This document shows positions 17,050 through 26,091 of a stretch of DNA of 64,000 nucleotides, piece after piece. The stretch lies in NCBI RefSeq assembly GCF_000225705.1, contig NZ_JH126468.1, forward strand, positions 246,818-310,817. The letters are read 5' to 3'. Source of the stretch: Collinsella tanakaei YIT 12063 (GTDB lineage Bacteria > Actinomycetota > Coriobacteriia > Coriobacteriales > Coriobacteriaceae). Below the pieces are notes generated by a model. It searched no databases. It was not told where the DNA came from and saw only the letters and a program-made list of their open reading frames with translations. Position 1 is the first letter of the stretch, and the number at the start of each line of letters is the position of its first letter. Both the position numbers and the translations under genes were made by a program.

Positions 17050-17090
17050 TATGCCCCCAATCTTCCACCGCCTGAAAGATTGGGGGCATA
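17050..17090. terminator. perfect 15-bp inverted repeat between rsgA and the Tad operon
   Basis: The arms 17050-17064 and 17076-17090 are perfect reverse complements around an 11-nt loop. The structure is 115 nt past the rsgA stop and 4 nt upstream of the candidate Tad -35 box. It is most simply an rsgA terminator, but the minus-strand tail (ACATTTGT) is a poor U-tract, so it may instead be a binding site controlling the pilus operon. The rest of 16913-17205 shows no gene. Confidence 0.55.
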
Positions 17091-17205
17091 TCGAGCGAAC
17101 AAATTGTACTAACGCAGCGCGCGCCACCATGCAAGAAGGCGTCTAATTGCACCCGTTTTCACGCAACGGTGCCGCAAAGCATCATTATTCGCCAGCAAGG
17201 CGTCT

Positions 17206-18417
17206 CTACAAATGAATATCCGGATCCAGGGACTGGGCACTTACGCGCATCTCACCAGCCAAAGCCAAAAACGCGTCAACGCGAGCGCGGTTAATCTCCT
17301 CGGCCGCGACCGCTTCGAGAACCGCGCAGCCAGGCTCATGGGTGTGCGTGCAGTCATTGAAGCGGCAAGCGCGGGCGGCTTCGACTACCTCGGGAAACGT
17401 TCGAGCAAGACCGCGCTCATGGCCAACCAGGGGCAGGCTGCGCAAGCCCGGAGCATCTGCTATAACGCCGCACGGATCCGGAAGCGCCACCATAACGCGG
17501 GCAACGGTTGTATGGCGTCCCATATCATCGCGCTCGCGCACGCCGCTTGTCGCCAGGGCATCGTGTCCCAACAGCACGTTGAGCATGGTCGATTTCCCCG
17601 CTCCCGATTCGCCCAAGATCATGCCGCAGGTCCCCTTGGGAATACAGGCGCGGACCTCATCCAAACCTCGCCCGTCAGCAGAAGAGGTCACAAGAACGCG
17701 AACCCCCTCGCCCACCAAATTCTCTATATGGCGTACCGCACTTGAGAGCTCGTCTTCATCACAGCGGTCCGCCTTGGTGAGAACCACAACGGGAGTCGCG
17801 CCGCAATCGTTGACCAGAACGAGCGATCTTGAAATGCGGTCGCACATAAGCTTGACGCTGTCGCGCGCCGCGCCCAAGGGCTGGACGATGAAGATGATGT
17901 CGACGTTGGCGGCAAGCACCTGACGCTCGCCGCGGTTCTTGCCGCGCCAGCGCTCAAACGTGGTACGGCGGGGCAAGACGCGCTCGATTACCCCCATGTC
18001 GTGACCGGGATCGCACCTCACGGCCACCACGTCTCCCACGGCGGGCAGCATGTCCGCCCCCTTCGCAAACGCAACGGCGTGCTCGGCGCGCAACGTCAGT
18101 CCTTCCGTCGCCACCAAAGGAAAGCCGCGATCAAGCCTAACCACAACGCCCATGCGCATGGCGCCCGCCATGGCATCCTCGCCCGCCGCGAGAAGCTCGT
18201 CCACAAACGTTTGGAAGGCAGCCGCCTGGGACTGGTCCACGCGCATATCGCCAAAGGAAGGAACATCTTGCAGCGCATCGATTTTAGGCAGGGCCTCTAT
18301 CAGCGATTCGTCCATCGATGAATCGGAGCCGGCAGACCGCAGCGCCTGCACCTCCGCTCGGCGGGCGCGCGAACGGCCCTTTGCCGCCTTAGTCTTCTTT
18401 GCCTTTTGCTTTGCCAC
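17206..18417 (-). CDS. rsgA: ribosome small-subunit-dependent GTPase A
   Basis: RsgA is a circularly permuted GTPase that checks late 30S maturation. The order of motifs shows the permutation: 'VVVLTKADRC' (G4) comes before 'MILGESGAGKSTMLNVLLG' (G1) and 'VIADAPGLRSLPL' (G3). The zinc site is 'ACRFNDCTHTHEPGC'. I chose the GTG at 18417 because AGGAG lies 5 nt upstream; longer frames begin at 18465 or 18573 without a site. A Lys/Arg-rich N-terminal tail is unusual but common in basic rRNA-binding proteins. Length is 403 aa. Confidence 0.92.
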   Translation of the reverse strand: MAKQKAKKTKAAKGRSRARRAEVQALRSAGSDSSMDESLIEALPKIDALQDVPSFGDMRVDQSQAAAFQTFVDELLAAGEDAMAGAMRMGVVVRLDRGFPLVATEGLTLRAEHAVAFAKGADMLPAVGDVVAVRCDPGHDMGVIERVLPRRTTFERWRGKNRGERQVLAANVDIIFIVQPLGAARDSVKLMCDRISRSLVLVNDCGATPVVVLTKADRCDEDELSSAVRHIENLVGEGVRVLVTSSADGRGLDEVRACIPKGTCGMILGESGAGKSTMLNVLLGHDALATSGVRERDDMGRHTTVARVMVALPDPCGVIADAPGLRSLPLVGHERGLARTFPEVVEAARACRFNDCTHTHEPGCAVLEAVAAEEINRARVDAFLALAGEMRVSAQSLDPDIHL

Positions 18418-18802
18418 AGAAGCTCCTATCGCACGCGGCATCCATACGTCAAATAAGCCGCTCATACTAGCTGATTCTACGTCTGTGAGTATAGCCAACG
18501 CGCTCGGCGCGCACCAATGTCCATCCATAAAAAACGGTCGTCCCGCGTTCCGAGCACGGGGCGACCTGCACATGTGGAGCCGCTGGAGGTGGAGTTAGTT
18601 TCCTTGGCTCTAAGGCTATTGTTCTCTAAAGTTGCGTGTTTGCATCACTTATTCGCACATGTCATACGAATCACATTGAATCGCACAAAAGCTCACAGCA
18701 ACGGCTCAGCTGCGCGCACGCACAACCAAGGACCGCATCAGAATCAAACGCCGCTCAAGGTCCAGAAGATAAATCCGCCACAACCCAATAAGGAGCGCTC
18801 AT
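18418..18802. other. intergenic region upstream of rsgA
   Basis: This stretch of about 385 nt lies between the rsgA start and the terminator of the calcium ATPase. It presumably carries the rsgA promoter, but I see no convincing -35/-10 pair, repeat or coding frame. Confidence 0.5.
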
Positions 18803-18835
18803 AAAAAGGGGGCACGGCTTTGAAGCCGCACCCCC
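18803..18835 (-). terminator. Rho-independent terminator of the calcium ATPase gene
   Basis: On the minus strand a 12-bp GC-rich stem (GGGGGTGCGGCT with AGCCGTGCCCCC, 4-nt loop) is followed by TTTTT. Two G-U wobbles form only in the minus-strand RNA, which supports that orientation. Confidence 0.9.
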
Positions 18836-18871
18836 TAATGGGTCGCTATGTGCAAGCGAACAAAAACGGTT

Positions 18872-21550
18872 TTACGCGTCCTTCTCGACCTTGCGCATGA
18901 TTGCCTTGTAGACCTCCATGATCGGGATGATCAGGAATGCCAAGCCAAGAGCGGTCAGCAGCGCGTGGACGGGCAGCGGCATGAAGCCGAAGACCTCGGC
19001 CAGGAAGTCGACCTCGACGGGGACGACGGTCAGCGCCAGCGCGAGGGCGGCGGCGCCCCACAGCCACTTGTTCTGCTTCTTCATGGAGAAGATGGAGGCG
19101 CGGCGGCTGCGCATGTTGAAGGAGTGGAAGATCTCGACCATGGACAGGGTGATGAATGCCATGGTGACGCCCTCGGCGTCGGCATTGCCGGCGATCATGT
19201 CGGCGATGTCGATGTAGCCCATGTCGAAGTAGACGCCCGCGAAGAAGGAGGCGAGCACCAGCAGGGTGATGATGACGCCCTGGAAGGCGATATCGAGACC
19301 CATGCCGCCGGCGAAGACGCCGTCGGAGGCGTTACGCGGCTTGCGCTTCATAACGTCGCCCTCGGCCTCCTCCATGCCAAGCGCGAGCGCGGGCAGGGAG
19401 TCGGTAATGAGGTTGATCCACAGCAGCTGAACCGGCTGGAAGATGGTGAAGCCGATCAGGGTCGCGACAAAGACGGAGAGAACCTCGGCGATGTTGGCGG
19501 ACAGCAGGAACTGGATAACCTTGCGGATGTTGTCGTAGATACGACGGCCTTCCTCCACCGCGTTGATGATGGTGGCGAAGTTGTCGTCGGCGAGAACCAT
19601 GTCCGCGACGTTCTTGGTGACGTCGGTACCGGTGATGCCCATGCCGACGCCGATGTCGGCGCGCTTGATAGACGGAGCGTCGTTAACGCCGTCGCCGGTC
19701 ATGGCGACGATGTTGCCGCGGCTCTTCCAGGCATCGACGATACGAGCCTTGTGCTCGGGCTGGACGCGGGCGTAGACGGAGATGTCGGTGACCTTCTCCT
19801 TGAAGTCCTCGTCAGAAATCTTGTCGAGCTGAGCGCCGGTGATGGCCTGGGAGGCGTCCGTAACGATACCCAGGTCCTTGGCGATGGCGACGGCGGTGTC
19901 GATGTGGTCGCCGGTGATCATGACGGCGCGAATACCGGCCTCCTTGGCCTCCGCGATAGCAGCGGTGACCTCGGGGCGGACCGGGTCGATCATGCCGGAC
20001 AGGCCGCAGAACACCAAATCGTGCTCAAGGGCCGCGGGGCTGAAGTCAGAAGGCTTCTCGGTATAGGTGCGGCTGGACAGGGCCAGAACGCGCAGGGCCT
20101 GATCGGCCATGGCCTTGTTTGCCGTGAGGATCTCCTCGCGGCGGGCGTCGGTCATGGGGACGATCTCGCCGTTCTCGTACACATGGGTGCAGCGGGACAG
20201 AACAACGTCCGGGCCGCCCTTGGTGTACTGCTCAAAGGTGCCGTCGGCCTCCTCGACCACAACGGACATCATCTTGCGGCCGGAATCGAACGGAGCCTCG
20301 CCCACACGCGGGTGCTCGACGTCGAGGCGCTTCATGCCAGCCTTGGCGGCATCGTTGACCAGAGCGCACTCGGTGGGCTCGCCAACGGCCTCGCCCTTCT
20401 CCTCGTCCCACTTAGCATCGGAGCACAGGGCCATGCCAGCAAGGAACTTCTCCTCGGAGCAGGCGAGCTCGTGCTTGACGACGGTCATCTTGTTCTGGGT
20501 AAGGGTACCGGTCTTATCGGAGCAGATGATCTGGGTGCAGCCAAGGGTCTCGACAGCGGTCATCTTACGGATGATTGCCTGACGCTTGGACATCTTGGTA
20601 ACGCCCATGGACAGAACGATGGTGACGACGGCAACCAGGCCCTCGGGAATAGCGGCAACGGCCAGGGACACGGCGACCATGAAGGTGTCGAGCAGCATGG
20701 CGGGGTTGGAGCCAAGATCACCGAAGTGGCGGATGATGTCGACGGCGAAGATGATCACGCAGATGGCGAGAACGAGCTTGGTAAGGATGCCGGAGAGCTC
20801 GTTGAGCTTCATCTGAAGCGGGGTGAGCTCCTTCTTAGCCTGGGTAAGGGCGGTGGCGATCTTGCCCATCTCGGTCTTCATGCCGGTGCCAACAACAACG
20901 GCGCGACCGCGGCCGTACACCACGGTGGAACCCATGTAGCACATGTTCTTGCGGTCGCCCAGCGGCACGTCATCGGTATCGGCGGCAAGGGCGATCTGAT
21001 CGGCGTGCTTCTCTACCGGGACGGACTCGCCAGTAAGGGCGGCCTCCTCGATCTTCATGGAAGCGCTCTCGAGAACGCGGCAGTCTGCCGGCACGGAGTC
21101 GCCCGCTTCGAGCAGGACGATATCACCGGGAACCAGCTCGGAGCTGGGCATGTGGACGAGCTTGCCGTCGCGCATAACCTTGGACTGGGCGGCGCTCATC
21201 TCCTGCAGGGCCTCAAGGGCCTGCTCGGACTTAGCCTCCTGGACCACGCCCAAAACCGAGTTCAAGATAACGACGGACAGAATGATCGCAGCGTCCGCCC
21301 ACTCGGGCTCGCCCTGGATGAAGCCTGTGATCACCGAAATGGCGGCAGCAACGAGCAGCATGATGACCATGGGGTCTGCCATCTGCTCGAAGAAGCGCTT
21401 CCACATGGGTGTCTTCTCTTCTTCGTCCAGCTTGTTAGGGCCAACGCTCGCAAGACGCGAGGCGGCCTCAGCCGCGGACAGGCCTGTCTCGGCGTTAGAG
21501 GACTGTGCAGCGAGCACGTCCTCGGCCGAAGCCAGGTACTCCTTCTCCAT
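18872..21550 (-). CDS. P-type calcium-transporting ATPase (PMCA/SERCA type)
   Basis: This 892-aa P-type ATPase is predicted to export Ca2+ across the cytoplasmic membrane. Visible parts are the N-terminal cation ATPase domain ('GLSAAEAASRLASVGPNKL'), the A-domain 'EAALTGESVPVEKHA', the membrane 'AAIPEGLVAVVTIVLSMGV' (PEGL calcium site), the phosphorylation motif 'CSDKTGTLTQNKMTVVKH', 'KGGPDVVLSRCTHVY', and 'VAMTGDGVNDAPSIKRADIG', followed by the C-terminal membrane domain. The start at 21550 has AGGAGGG 4-5 nt upstream. A perfect TATAAT box (21625-21620, minus strand) lies about 70 nt upstream without a good -35. A perfect terminator follows. Confidence 0.92.
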   Translation of the reverse strand: MEKEYLASAEDVLAAQSSNAETGLSAAEAASRLASVGPNKLDEEEKTPMWKRFFEQMADPMVIMLLVAAAISVITGFIQGEPEWADAAIILSVVILNSVLGVVQEAKSEQALEALQEMSAAQSKVMRDGKLVHMPSSELVPGDIVLLEAGDSVPADCRVLESASMKIEEAALTGESVPVEKHADQIALAADTDDVPLGDRKNMCYMGSTVVYGRGRAVVVGTGMKTEMGKIATALTQAKKELTPLQMKLNELSGILTKLVLAICVIIFAVDIIRHFGDLGSNPAMLLDTFMVAVSLAVAAIPEGLVAVVTIVLSMGVTKMSKRQAIIRKMTAVETLGCTQIICSDKTGTLTQNKMTVVKHELACSEEKFLAGMALCSDAKWDEEKGEAVGEPTECALVNDAAKAGMKRLDVEHPRVGEAPFDSGRKMMSVVVEEADGTFEQYTKGGPDVVLSRCTHVYENGEIVPMTDARREEILTANKAMADQALRVLALSSRTYTEKPSDFSPAALEHDLVFCGLSGMIDPVRPEVTAAIAEAKEAGIRAVMITGDHIDTAVAIAKDLGIVTDASQAITGAQLDKISDEDFKEKVTDISVYARVQPEHKARIVDAWKSRGNIVAMTGDGVNDAPSIKRADIGVGMGITGTDVTKNVADMVLADDNFATIINAVEEGRRIYDNIRKVIQFLLSANIAEVLSVFVATLIGFTIFQPVQLLWINLITDSLPALALGMEEAEGDVMKRKPRNASDGVFAGGMGLDIAFQGVIITLLVLASFFAGVYFDMGYIDIADMIAGNADAEGVTMAFITLSMVEIFHSFNMRSRRASIFSMKKQNKWLWGAAALALALTVVPVEVDFLAEVFGFMPLPVHALLTALGLAFLIIPIMEVYKAIMRKVEKDA

Positions 21551-21739
21551 AAAATCCCTCCTGGAACTTTCTCTTGGGATGCGGTGCGTCCGCACCCCAC
21601 TCCAACAGTCTGACACCCGATTATAATTCCCCCAGGAGGGGCAAGGGCTTGTCATAGGTCGATATGGTACCCAACCCTTACCGTCCTAGTATAGAAACCA
21701 ACAGAGGTTCCAGATTTGGTACCAGCTCACCACAACTGA

Positions 21740-21982
21740 TGATAATTTATTCTTATTACGCGGCGCAAGGCCATTCCGCGCGCTCGTCTTGAGACAGGCT
21801 CTCCCTCTCAGCTGCCACACGGAACCCCCTTGCCCTTTTCGACGCAGCAGCGAGGCTTCGTCCCGATACTGATCGCCCACAACCTAAAAGGTATTCTTGA
21901 TGGAATCAGACCAGAGGCGGCGGGCATTTTGGGCGTATCGCGCACCACGCTCTGCAAACTTCTCGAACAGTCCCAAACATAA
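21740..21982 (+). pseudogene. possible remnant of an excisionase/antitoxin-type HTH protein
   Basis: An open frame of 80 codons ends in a segment resembling a helix-turn-helix: 'GIRPEAAGILGVSRTTLCKL', followed by LEQSQT and stop. This resembles the DNA-binding part of excisionase-family or antitoxin proteins. The first 45 residues do not look like protein and no ribosome site is present, so I read it as a tail fragment of a lost gene. The rest of the gap 21551-22217 holds the ATPase promoter region and pyk upstream sequence. Confidence 0.35.
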
Positions 21983-22083
21983 GACGCGCGAAAGCAAACA
22001 TAATTGTGGAACTCCGTAGAAATTTATCTGTTGGGAAGGAATCTTTCACCTAAACACGCGCATTATGAAATCGATTACGCCCA

Positions 22084-22169
22084 ACGGGTTTAACCACCCG
22101 TTCGCGTAGTAGAGGGTTGACATGGATGCGGTAAAAGTAATATCACGGCCGCTTCTATTCCCCTATAAT
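22084..22169 (+). promoter_or_regulatory. pyk upstream region with inverted repeat and -10 box
   Basis: A 7-bp inverted repeat (AACGGGT ... ACCCGTT, 22084-22103) is followed by TTGACA at 22117-22122 and by TATAAT at 22164-22169. These two boxes are 41 nt apart, so they cannot be one promoter. The TATAAT, about 50 nt before pyk, is the better candidate, but it lacks a clear -35. Confidence 0.35.
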
Positions 22170-22217
22170 GCTTATCGGTTGTATTAGCGCAAAAAACCAC
22201 GTCAGATGGAGGTCTGA

Positions 22218-23678
22218 ATGTTCAAGCGCACCAAGATTGTATGCACGATGGGTCCCGCCTGCGATAGCGATGATATCCTGCGCGAGATGATCAAGGCTGG
22301 CATGAACGTTGCCCGCTTCAACTTCTCCCATGGCTCCTACGAGGAGCACCACGGCCGCATCGAGCGCGTTCGCCGCATCGCTGCCGAGCTGGGCCAGCCC
22401 GTTGGCATCCTGCTCGACACCAAGGGCCCCGAGGTCCGCACCGGCCTGCTCGAGGGCCACAAGAAGGTCTCCGTCACCGCTGGCGACCCCATCATCGTCA
22501 CCGCTGAGCCCACCACCGAGGAGAACCTTGGCAACTCCGGCCACATCTCCCTTGACTACCTCAACCTCCCCAACGAGGTTAAGCCCAGTTCCCACATCCT
22601 GATCGACGACGGCCTGATCGACCTCAAGGTCGACCACGTCGACGGTGCCGACATGCACTGCATCGTTATGAACAACGGCGAGATCGGCGAGCGCAAGGGC
22701 GTCAACATCCCCAACGTTGACCTGAGCCTGCCCGCCATCACCGAGCGCGATCGTCAGGACATCCTGTTCGGCATCTCCGAGAACGTCAACTACGTTGCCG
22801 CCTCCTTCATCCGCAGCGGCAAGGCCGTCCGCGAGATCCGCGAGCTGCTCGACAGCAACGGCGGCGAGCACATCTCCATCTTCCCCAAGATCGAGAGCTC
22901 CCTGGGCGTCGAAAACTTCGACGAGATTCTCGAGGAGTCCGACGGCATCATGGTCGCCCGTGGCGACCTGGGCATCGAGATCGCCCCGCAGCTGGTCCCC
23001 TTCATCCAGAAGGAGATCATCGCCAAGTGCAACGCTGCTTACAAGCCGGTCATCACCGCTACCCAGATGCTCGACTCCATGCAGCGTAACCCCCGCCCCA
23101 CCCGCGCAGAGGTTGCCGACGTTGCCAACGCCATCTACGACGGCACCGACGCCGTTATGCTCTCCGGTGAGTCCGCTGCCGGCCAGTACCCGGTTGAGGC
23201 CGTTAAGATGCAGGCCAGCATCGCCATGGAGACCGAGCGCCACCTGCCCGCTCACCGCGAGCTCAAGGTTCCCGACGGCGCCAAGGGTACCCGCGTGATC
23301 AACAACGTTGTGGGCCTCTCCGCTGTGAACATGGCCACCACCGTTCGCGCCAAGTGCATCACCGTTCCCACCACCACCGGCCGCTCCGCTCGTCTGGTGT
23401 CCCACTTCCGTCCCAACATGCCCATCGTCGCCTTCACCCGCAACGAGTGGGCCGTCGCCAAGATGCTCATGTACTGGGGCGTTGTTCCCTTCCTGGCTGA
23501 GACCGAGGGCGATGACGTCAGCCTGACCGCTGCCCACGCCATCGACGCCGCACGCGACTGCGGCTTCCTTAAGCAGGGCGACATCACCGTTGTTACCGCT
23601 GGCGATCCCGCTACCTCCGTTACCCTGGAGGACAAGATCACCTCGACCAACATCTGCTGCGTGGCCCAGGTCCGCTAA
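22218..23678 (+). CDS. pyk: pyruvate kinase
   Basis: Pyruvate kinase transfers phosphate from phosphoenolpyruvate to ADP, the last step of glycolysis. The 486-aa protein shows 'RTKIVCTMGPACDSDD', 'MNVARFNFSHGS', 'DTKGPEVRTG', 'FPKIESSLGVENFDEIL', 'GIMVARGDLGIEI' and 'ATQMLDSMQRNPRPTRAE'. The C-terminal allosteric domain is present; the extra PEP-utiliser domain found in Bacillus is absent. GGAGG precedes the ATG. Codon use is strongly biased, as expected for a highly expressed gene. PEP is also the phosphate donor for the PTS encoded at 56-58 kb. Confidence 0.97.
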   Translation: MFKRTKIVCTMGPACDSDDILREMIKAGMNVARFNFSHGSYEEHHGRIERVRRIAAELGQPVGILLDTKGPEVRTGLLEGHKKVSVTAGDPIIVTAEPTTEENLGNSGHISLDYLNLPNEVKPSSHILIDDGLIDLKVDHVDGADMHCIVMNNGEIGERKGVNIPNVDLSLPAITERDRQDILFGISENVNYVAASFIRSGKAVREIRELLDSNGGEHISIFPKIESSLGVENFDEILEESDGIMVARGDLGIEIAPQLVPFIQKEIIAKCNAAYKPVITATQMLDSMQRNPRPTRAEVADVANAIYDGTDAVMLSGESAAGQYPVEAVKMQASIAMETERHLPAHRELKVPDGAKGTRVINNVVGLSAVNMATTVRAKCITVPTTTGRSARLVSHFRPNMPIVAFTRNEWAVAKMLMYWGVVPFLAETEGDDVSLTAAHAIDAARDCGFLKQGDITVVTAGDPATSVTLEDKITSTNICCVAQVR

Positions 23679-23708
23679 GGTTTAACCCTAGCAATCGCTT
23701 ACACAACA

Positions 23709-23749
23709 ATCCCCGCTGGATCCCAAGGGTCCAGCGGGGATTTTGTTTT
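23709..23749 (+). terminator. Rho-independent terminator of pyk
   Basis: A 12-13 bp stem (ATCCCCGCTGGA / TCCAGCGGGGAT) with a 9-nt loop is followed by a T-rich run. Confidence 0.92.
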
Positions 23750-23838
23750 AGCCATCTATTAATACGATCAGTTCCGCGCTCCATTATGGGCTGCGTCAGC
23801 TAGCCGCAAACCACAAGCCCAACCTCGTCCAAGCTTTA

Positions 23839-24651
23839 TTACGCGCGCTCCTCAAACAGGCTTATGGTCTGCTTAACCACCTCTGCAAACGTCTGCGCAA
23901 AGAACTCGTCCGTAAGAAGCTGGTAGGGCGGATGCTGATCGGTCCCCTCGTTCACACGAACCGTCTCATGCGCCACGCCCACCGTGGCGATAACCAGGTC
24001 CCTATCGATGGGGTACTGGGCAAACCGCGCCGCTGCCCCAATAAGGCGCACAGAGGCAACGGGGATGAGACGCAGGGGACGAGAACGGCCAAACCAGTCG
24101 AAATCGCTCTGCTTCTTGATGCGGAACGAATCGCTGGGGCGCCCGCCATGGGCCTCAAGGTACTCGTTTACGCGGGTGTTCCAAATGTTGTCCGCCAGCA
24201 GGTGGGCCCACGTGCCAAGCGTCAAATCAACGCGGGACGCCTCAATGTCCGTCTCCGCGGTGGAGTTCGCTGCGGCAACCTCTTGGGGATCCTGGATCAA
24301 CGCAGGTTCATTCTCATAGCGCACCGGGTAATGGATGCGGTTGATGCGCTCGCGCTCGTCCTCAATACTAAGGGCGGCAACGCGCGACCCATCCGCACCG
24401 TGAAGCACGGGCGCAACAAAAGTGTGCCAAAATTCGTCCTCGCGCGGCTTGGGGATGGGCTCCGGCTTGGCAAAATGCGTGATGCGGTAAGGAATGGGGT
24501 CGGCAATACCTGGCACCATGTAGCCAACGCGAATGTCCGGCACCACGTTGCCAAACAAAAAGGCGTTTTGGTCGTGCACCGCACGCGTGAGCGAGCAGTT
24601 GCGCGCCAGCACCTCTTGCGTCTGGGCAATATGGATGTTCCAACTTGGCAT
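23839..24651 (-). CDS. zinc-dependent phospholipase C-like protein
   Basis: The 270-aa protein resembles the zinc-dependent phospholipase C/S1-P1-like fold family seen in many Gram-positive genomes. It starts 'MPSWNIHIAQTQEV', continues with 'AFLFGNVVPDIRVGYM' (Asp ligand candidate), has several conserved His, for example 'HFAKPEPIPKP' and 'FWHTFVAPVLHG', and 'DLTLGTWAHLLADNIWNTRV'. No signal peptide is visible, so it is probably cytoplasmic. Activity is not certain; the family is often annotated as hydrolase of unknown substrate. Confidence 0.7.
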   Translation of the reverse strand: MPSWNIHIAQTQEVLARNCSLTRAVHDQNAFLFGNVVPDIRVGYMVPGIADPIPYRITHFAKPEPIPKPREDEFWHTFVAPVLHGADGSRVAALSIEDERERINRIHYPVRYENEPALIQDPQEVAAANSTAETDIEASRVDLTLGTWAHLLADNIWNTRVNEYLEAHGGRPSDSFRIKKQSDFDWFGRSRPLRLIPVASVRLIGAAARFAQYPIDRDLVIATVGVAHETVRVNEGTDQHPPYQLLTDEFFAQTFAEVVKQTISLFEERA

Positions 24652-24668
24652 GAACGCACCCCTTAATT

Positions 24669-24700
24669 AAAAGGAGCCCACGCTACCCGCGGGCTCCTTC
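24669..24700 (-). terminator. Rho-independent terminator of the PH-domain gene
   Basis: On the minus strand a 12-bp stem (AAGGAGCCCGCG / CGTGGGCTCCTT, with one wobble) is followed by TTAATTAA. It lies about 30 nt past the PH-domain gene and can also end read-through toward the phospholipase-like gene. Confidence 0.8.
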
Positions 24701-24726
24701 AACTCAAACACTGCTTTCATTCGCTT

Positions 24727-25098
24727 TCACGAAAGAACGAAGTAGCTAATCAGCTGATCAATTTTTCTGATATCGACACCCTGTTTCAAAGCGATTTTAA
24801 TGTGCCCTGCCCTAGTCCACAACTCGATCTCAGAATTGACGTCCATAAAACCAGCGTTCTCCGATGACCACATATTGATTGAGCTCCACGGCAAGGAGTA
24901 CATTTCGATTTTCTTGCCCGTAATGCCCTGTGAATCTCTAATGATCAGCCTTTTGTTTGTAAAAATAGCCGCGTCCCTTATCGTTGCATATGCCGCAAAA
25001 GGCTGCTCGCCATCAATGAGTATCGATGCAATATCTGACGGTAAATCAATCTCCCTCATGAATGTCCAAGTTGCAATCGATTCGATACTCTCGGCCAT
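24727..25098 (-). CDS. small PH-domain-like protein
   Basis: The 123-aa protein has the pattern of bacterial PH (pleckstrin-homology-like) domains: 'AAIFTNKRLIIRDSQGITGK', then 'EMYSLPWSSINMWSSE' and a C-terminal helix with 'DIRKIDQLISYFVL'. There is no membrane segment. GGGGGAGG precedes the ATG and 21 nt separate it from the upstream membrane protein, so the two probably form an operon. Base composition is clearly more AT-rich than the neighbours, which suggests acquisition. Confidence 0.7.
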   Translation of the reverse strand: MAESIESIATWTFMREIDLPSDIASILIDGEQPFAAYATIRDAAIFTNKRLIIRDSQGITGKKIEMYSLPWSSINMWSSENAGFMDVNSEIELWTRAGHIKIALKQGVDIRKIDQLISYFVLS

Positions 25099-25119
25099 TT
25101 TCCTCCCCCTGTTCTCTAA

Positions 25120-25974
25120 TTAGTTAATTACAACCTGATCCGCATACAGCGCAGGCAATGATATTGCAGCCCCCAAAGTGGATTCATACGTATACTGACC
25201 CAAGCACGTACCGTACACAGTCACCGAATCATCCTCGAGGACTCGTGTGCCGCCAAGCAAATCAGAATCATACCCAACAAAGATAACGTCATCCCAGCCT
25301 CCGTCCGTCGCAATGCGCAGGTCGGTCTCATCGGTTCCTTCTACCACCTGAAGCACTTTCCCGGTAAACGTCAGCTGCTGCCCCATATAATCGTCGGGAT
25401 TCCTTGCAACGTCAGCAAAGGCGACTGCAGAGTAGTTTTCCGGCTTAAACACCTCTTTTAAAGACGAATGGGCCGATACGAGCTTGCTATGCGCGTCATC
25501 GACATCGTCTTGAGTGGCCTTATCATCATCAAGAACCTTTTTTGCTGCATCCAACGCTTCGAGCAACGCTTGAAAAGTCTCCGGCGTATAGTCGTTCCCG
25601 GACAAAGAGGTGTATGCCTCAATTGAGGATTTCAACATAGACTTGTCGACGCTGGGCTCTTCTTCAACCTTAGTTACCTGCTCAGCACTTTCAGTGCTGC
25701 CCTCTTTACTTGTGGTCGAGGATTTGTCGCTATTACCGCCCGATCCAATCGCCGCTAAAAGAAGAACAACTACGCAACCAATGATTATTGCTTTTTTCTT
25801 GGAAGGCTTCTTCTTATCCTTTCCAGCATTTTTCAACGCTGATTTACCATAATCGAGATCAGGAGCAGCAACTGGACCATGATCCTCATTATTCTCCGAG
25901 GCCCCGCCCTGCTTTTCGCTCATTTCCATTGGCGTAGGCACAAAACTACCAACAGCTTTCTTCTCTTCCCCCAT
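25120..25974 (-). CDS. membrane-anchored protein with helical stalk and OB-like domain
   Basis: This 284-aa protein has a polar, basic cytoplasmic N-terminus, one membrane helix ('KKAIIIGCVVVLLLAAIGSG'), a Ser/Thr/Glu-rich linker, a helical FIVAR-like segment ('YTPETFQALLEALDAAKKVL') and a C-terminal beta domain ('NPDDYMGQQLTFTGKVLQVV') that resembles the OB-fold module seen in Gram-positive surface lipoproteins. It would face outside the membrane. The ribosome site GGGAGG is good. Composition is low-GC as in the PH-domain gene downstream. Function is unknown. Confidence 0.68.
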   Translation of the reverse strand: MGEEKKAVGSFVPTPMEMSEKQGGASENNEDHGPVAAPDLDYGKSALKNAGKDKKKPSKKKAIIIGCVVVLLLAAIGSGGNSDKSSTTSKEGSTESAEQVTKVEEEPSVDKSMLKSSIEAYTSLSGNDYTPETFQALLEALDAAKKVLDDDKATQDDVDDAHSKLVSAHSSLKEVFKPENYSAVAFADVARNPDDYMGQQLTFTGKVLQVVEGTDETDLRIATDGGWDDVIFVGYDSDLLGGTRVLEDDSVTVYGTCLGQYTYESTLGAAISLPALYADQVVIN

Positions 25975-26053
25975 GTTTTCCTCCCATCAATGTTGACCCT
26001 CAACACACTGCCTTCGATACTGCTTGTCCCATGGCAGTTATAGAAAGTATAGC

Positions 26054-26081
26054 AATATAAATGCCATGCCTTTTTACACAA
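26054..26081 (-). promoter_or_regulatory. candidate promoter of the low-GC gene pair
   Basis: On the minus strand TTGTGT (26081-26076) and TATATT (26059-26054) are separated by 16 nt, about 80 nt before the membrane-protein start. The -35 is imperfect. Confidence 0.4.
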
Positions 26082-26091
26082 TAATCGGTCT

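Noticed and set aside
18848-21613. 921-codon plus-strand frame opposite the calcium ATPase
   Set aside because: It mirrors the codon structure of the P-type ATPase and has Gly/His/Asp/Leu-rich composition typical of shadow frames. The real gene has all motifs on the minus strand.
22117-22169. TTGACA and TATAAT upstream of pyk as one promoter
   Set aside because: The boxes are 41 nt apart, far beyond the usual 16-18 nt spacing.
22155-23537. 460-codon minus-strand frame opposite pyk
   Set aside because: Shadow of the strongly biased pyk codons; low-complexity Gly/Val/Asp/Leu sequence.
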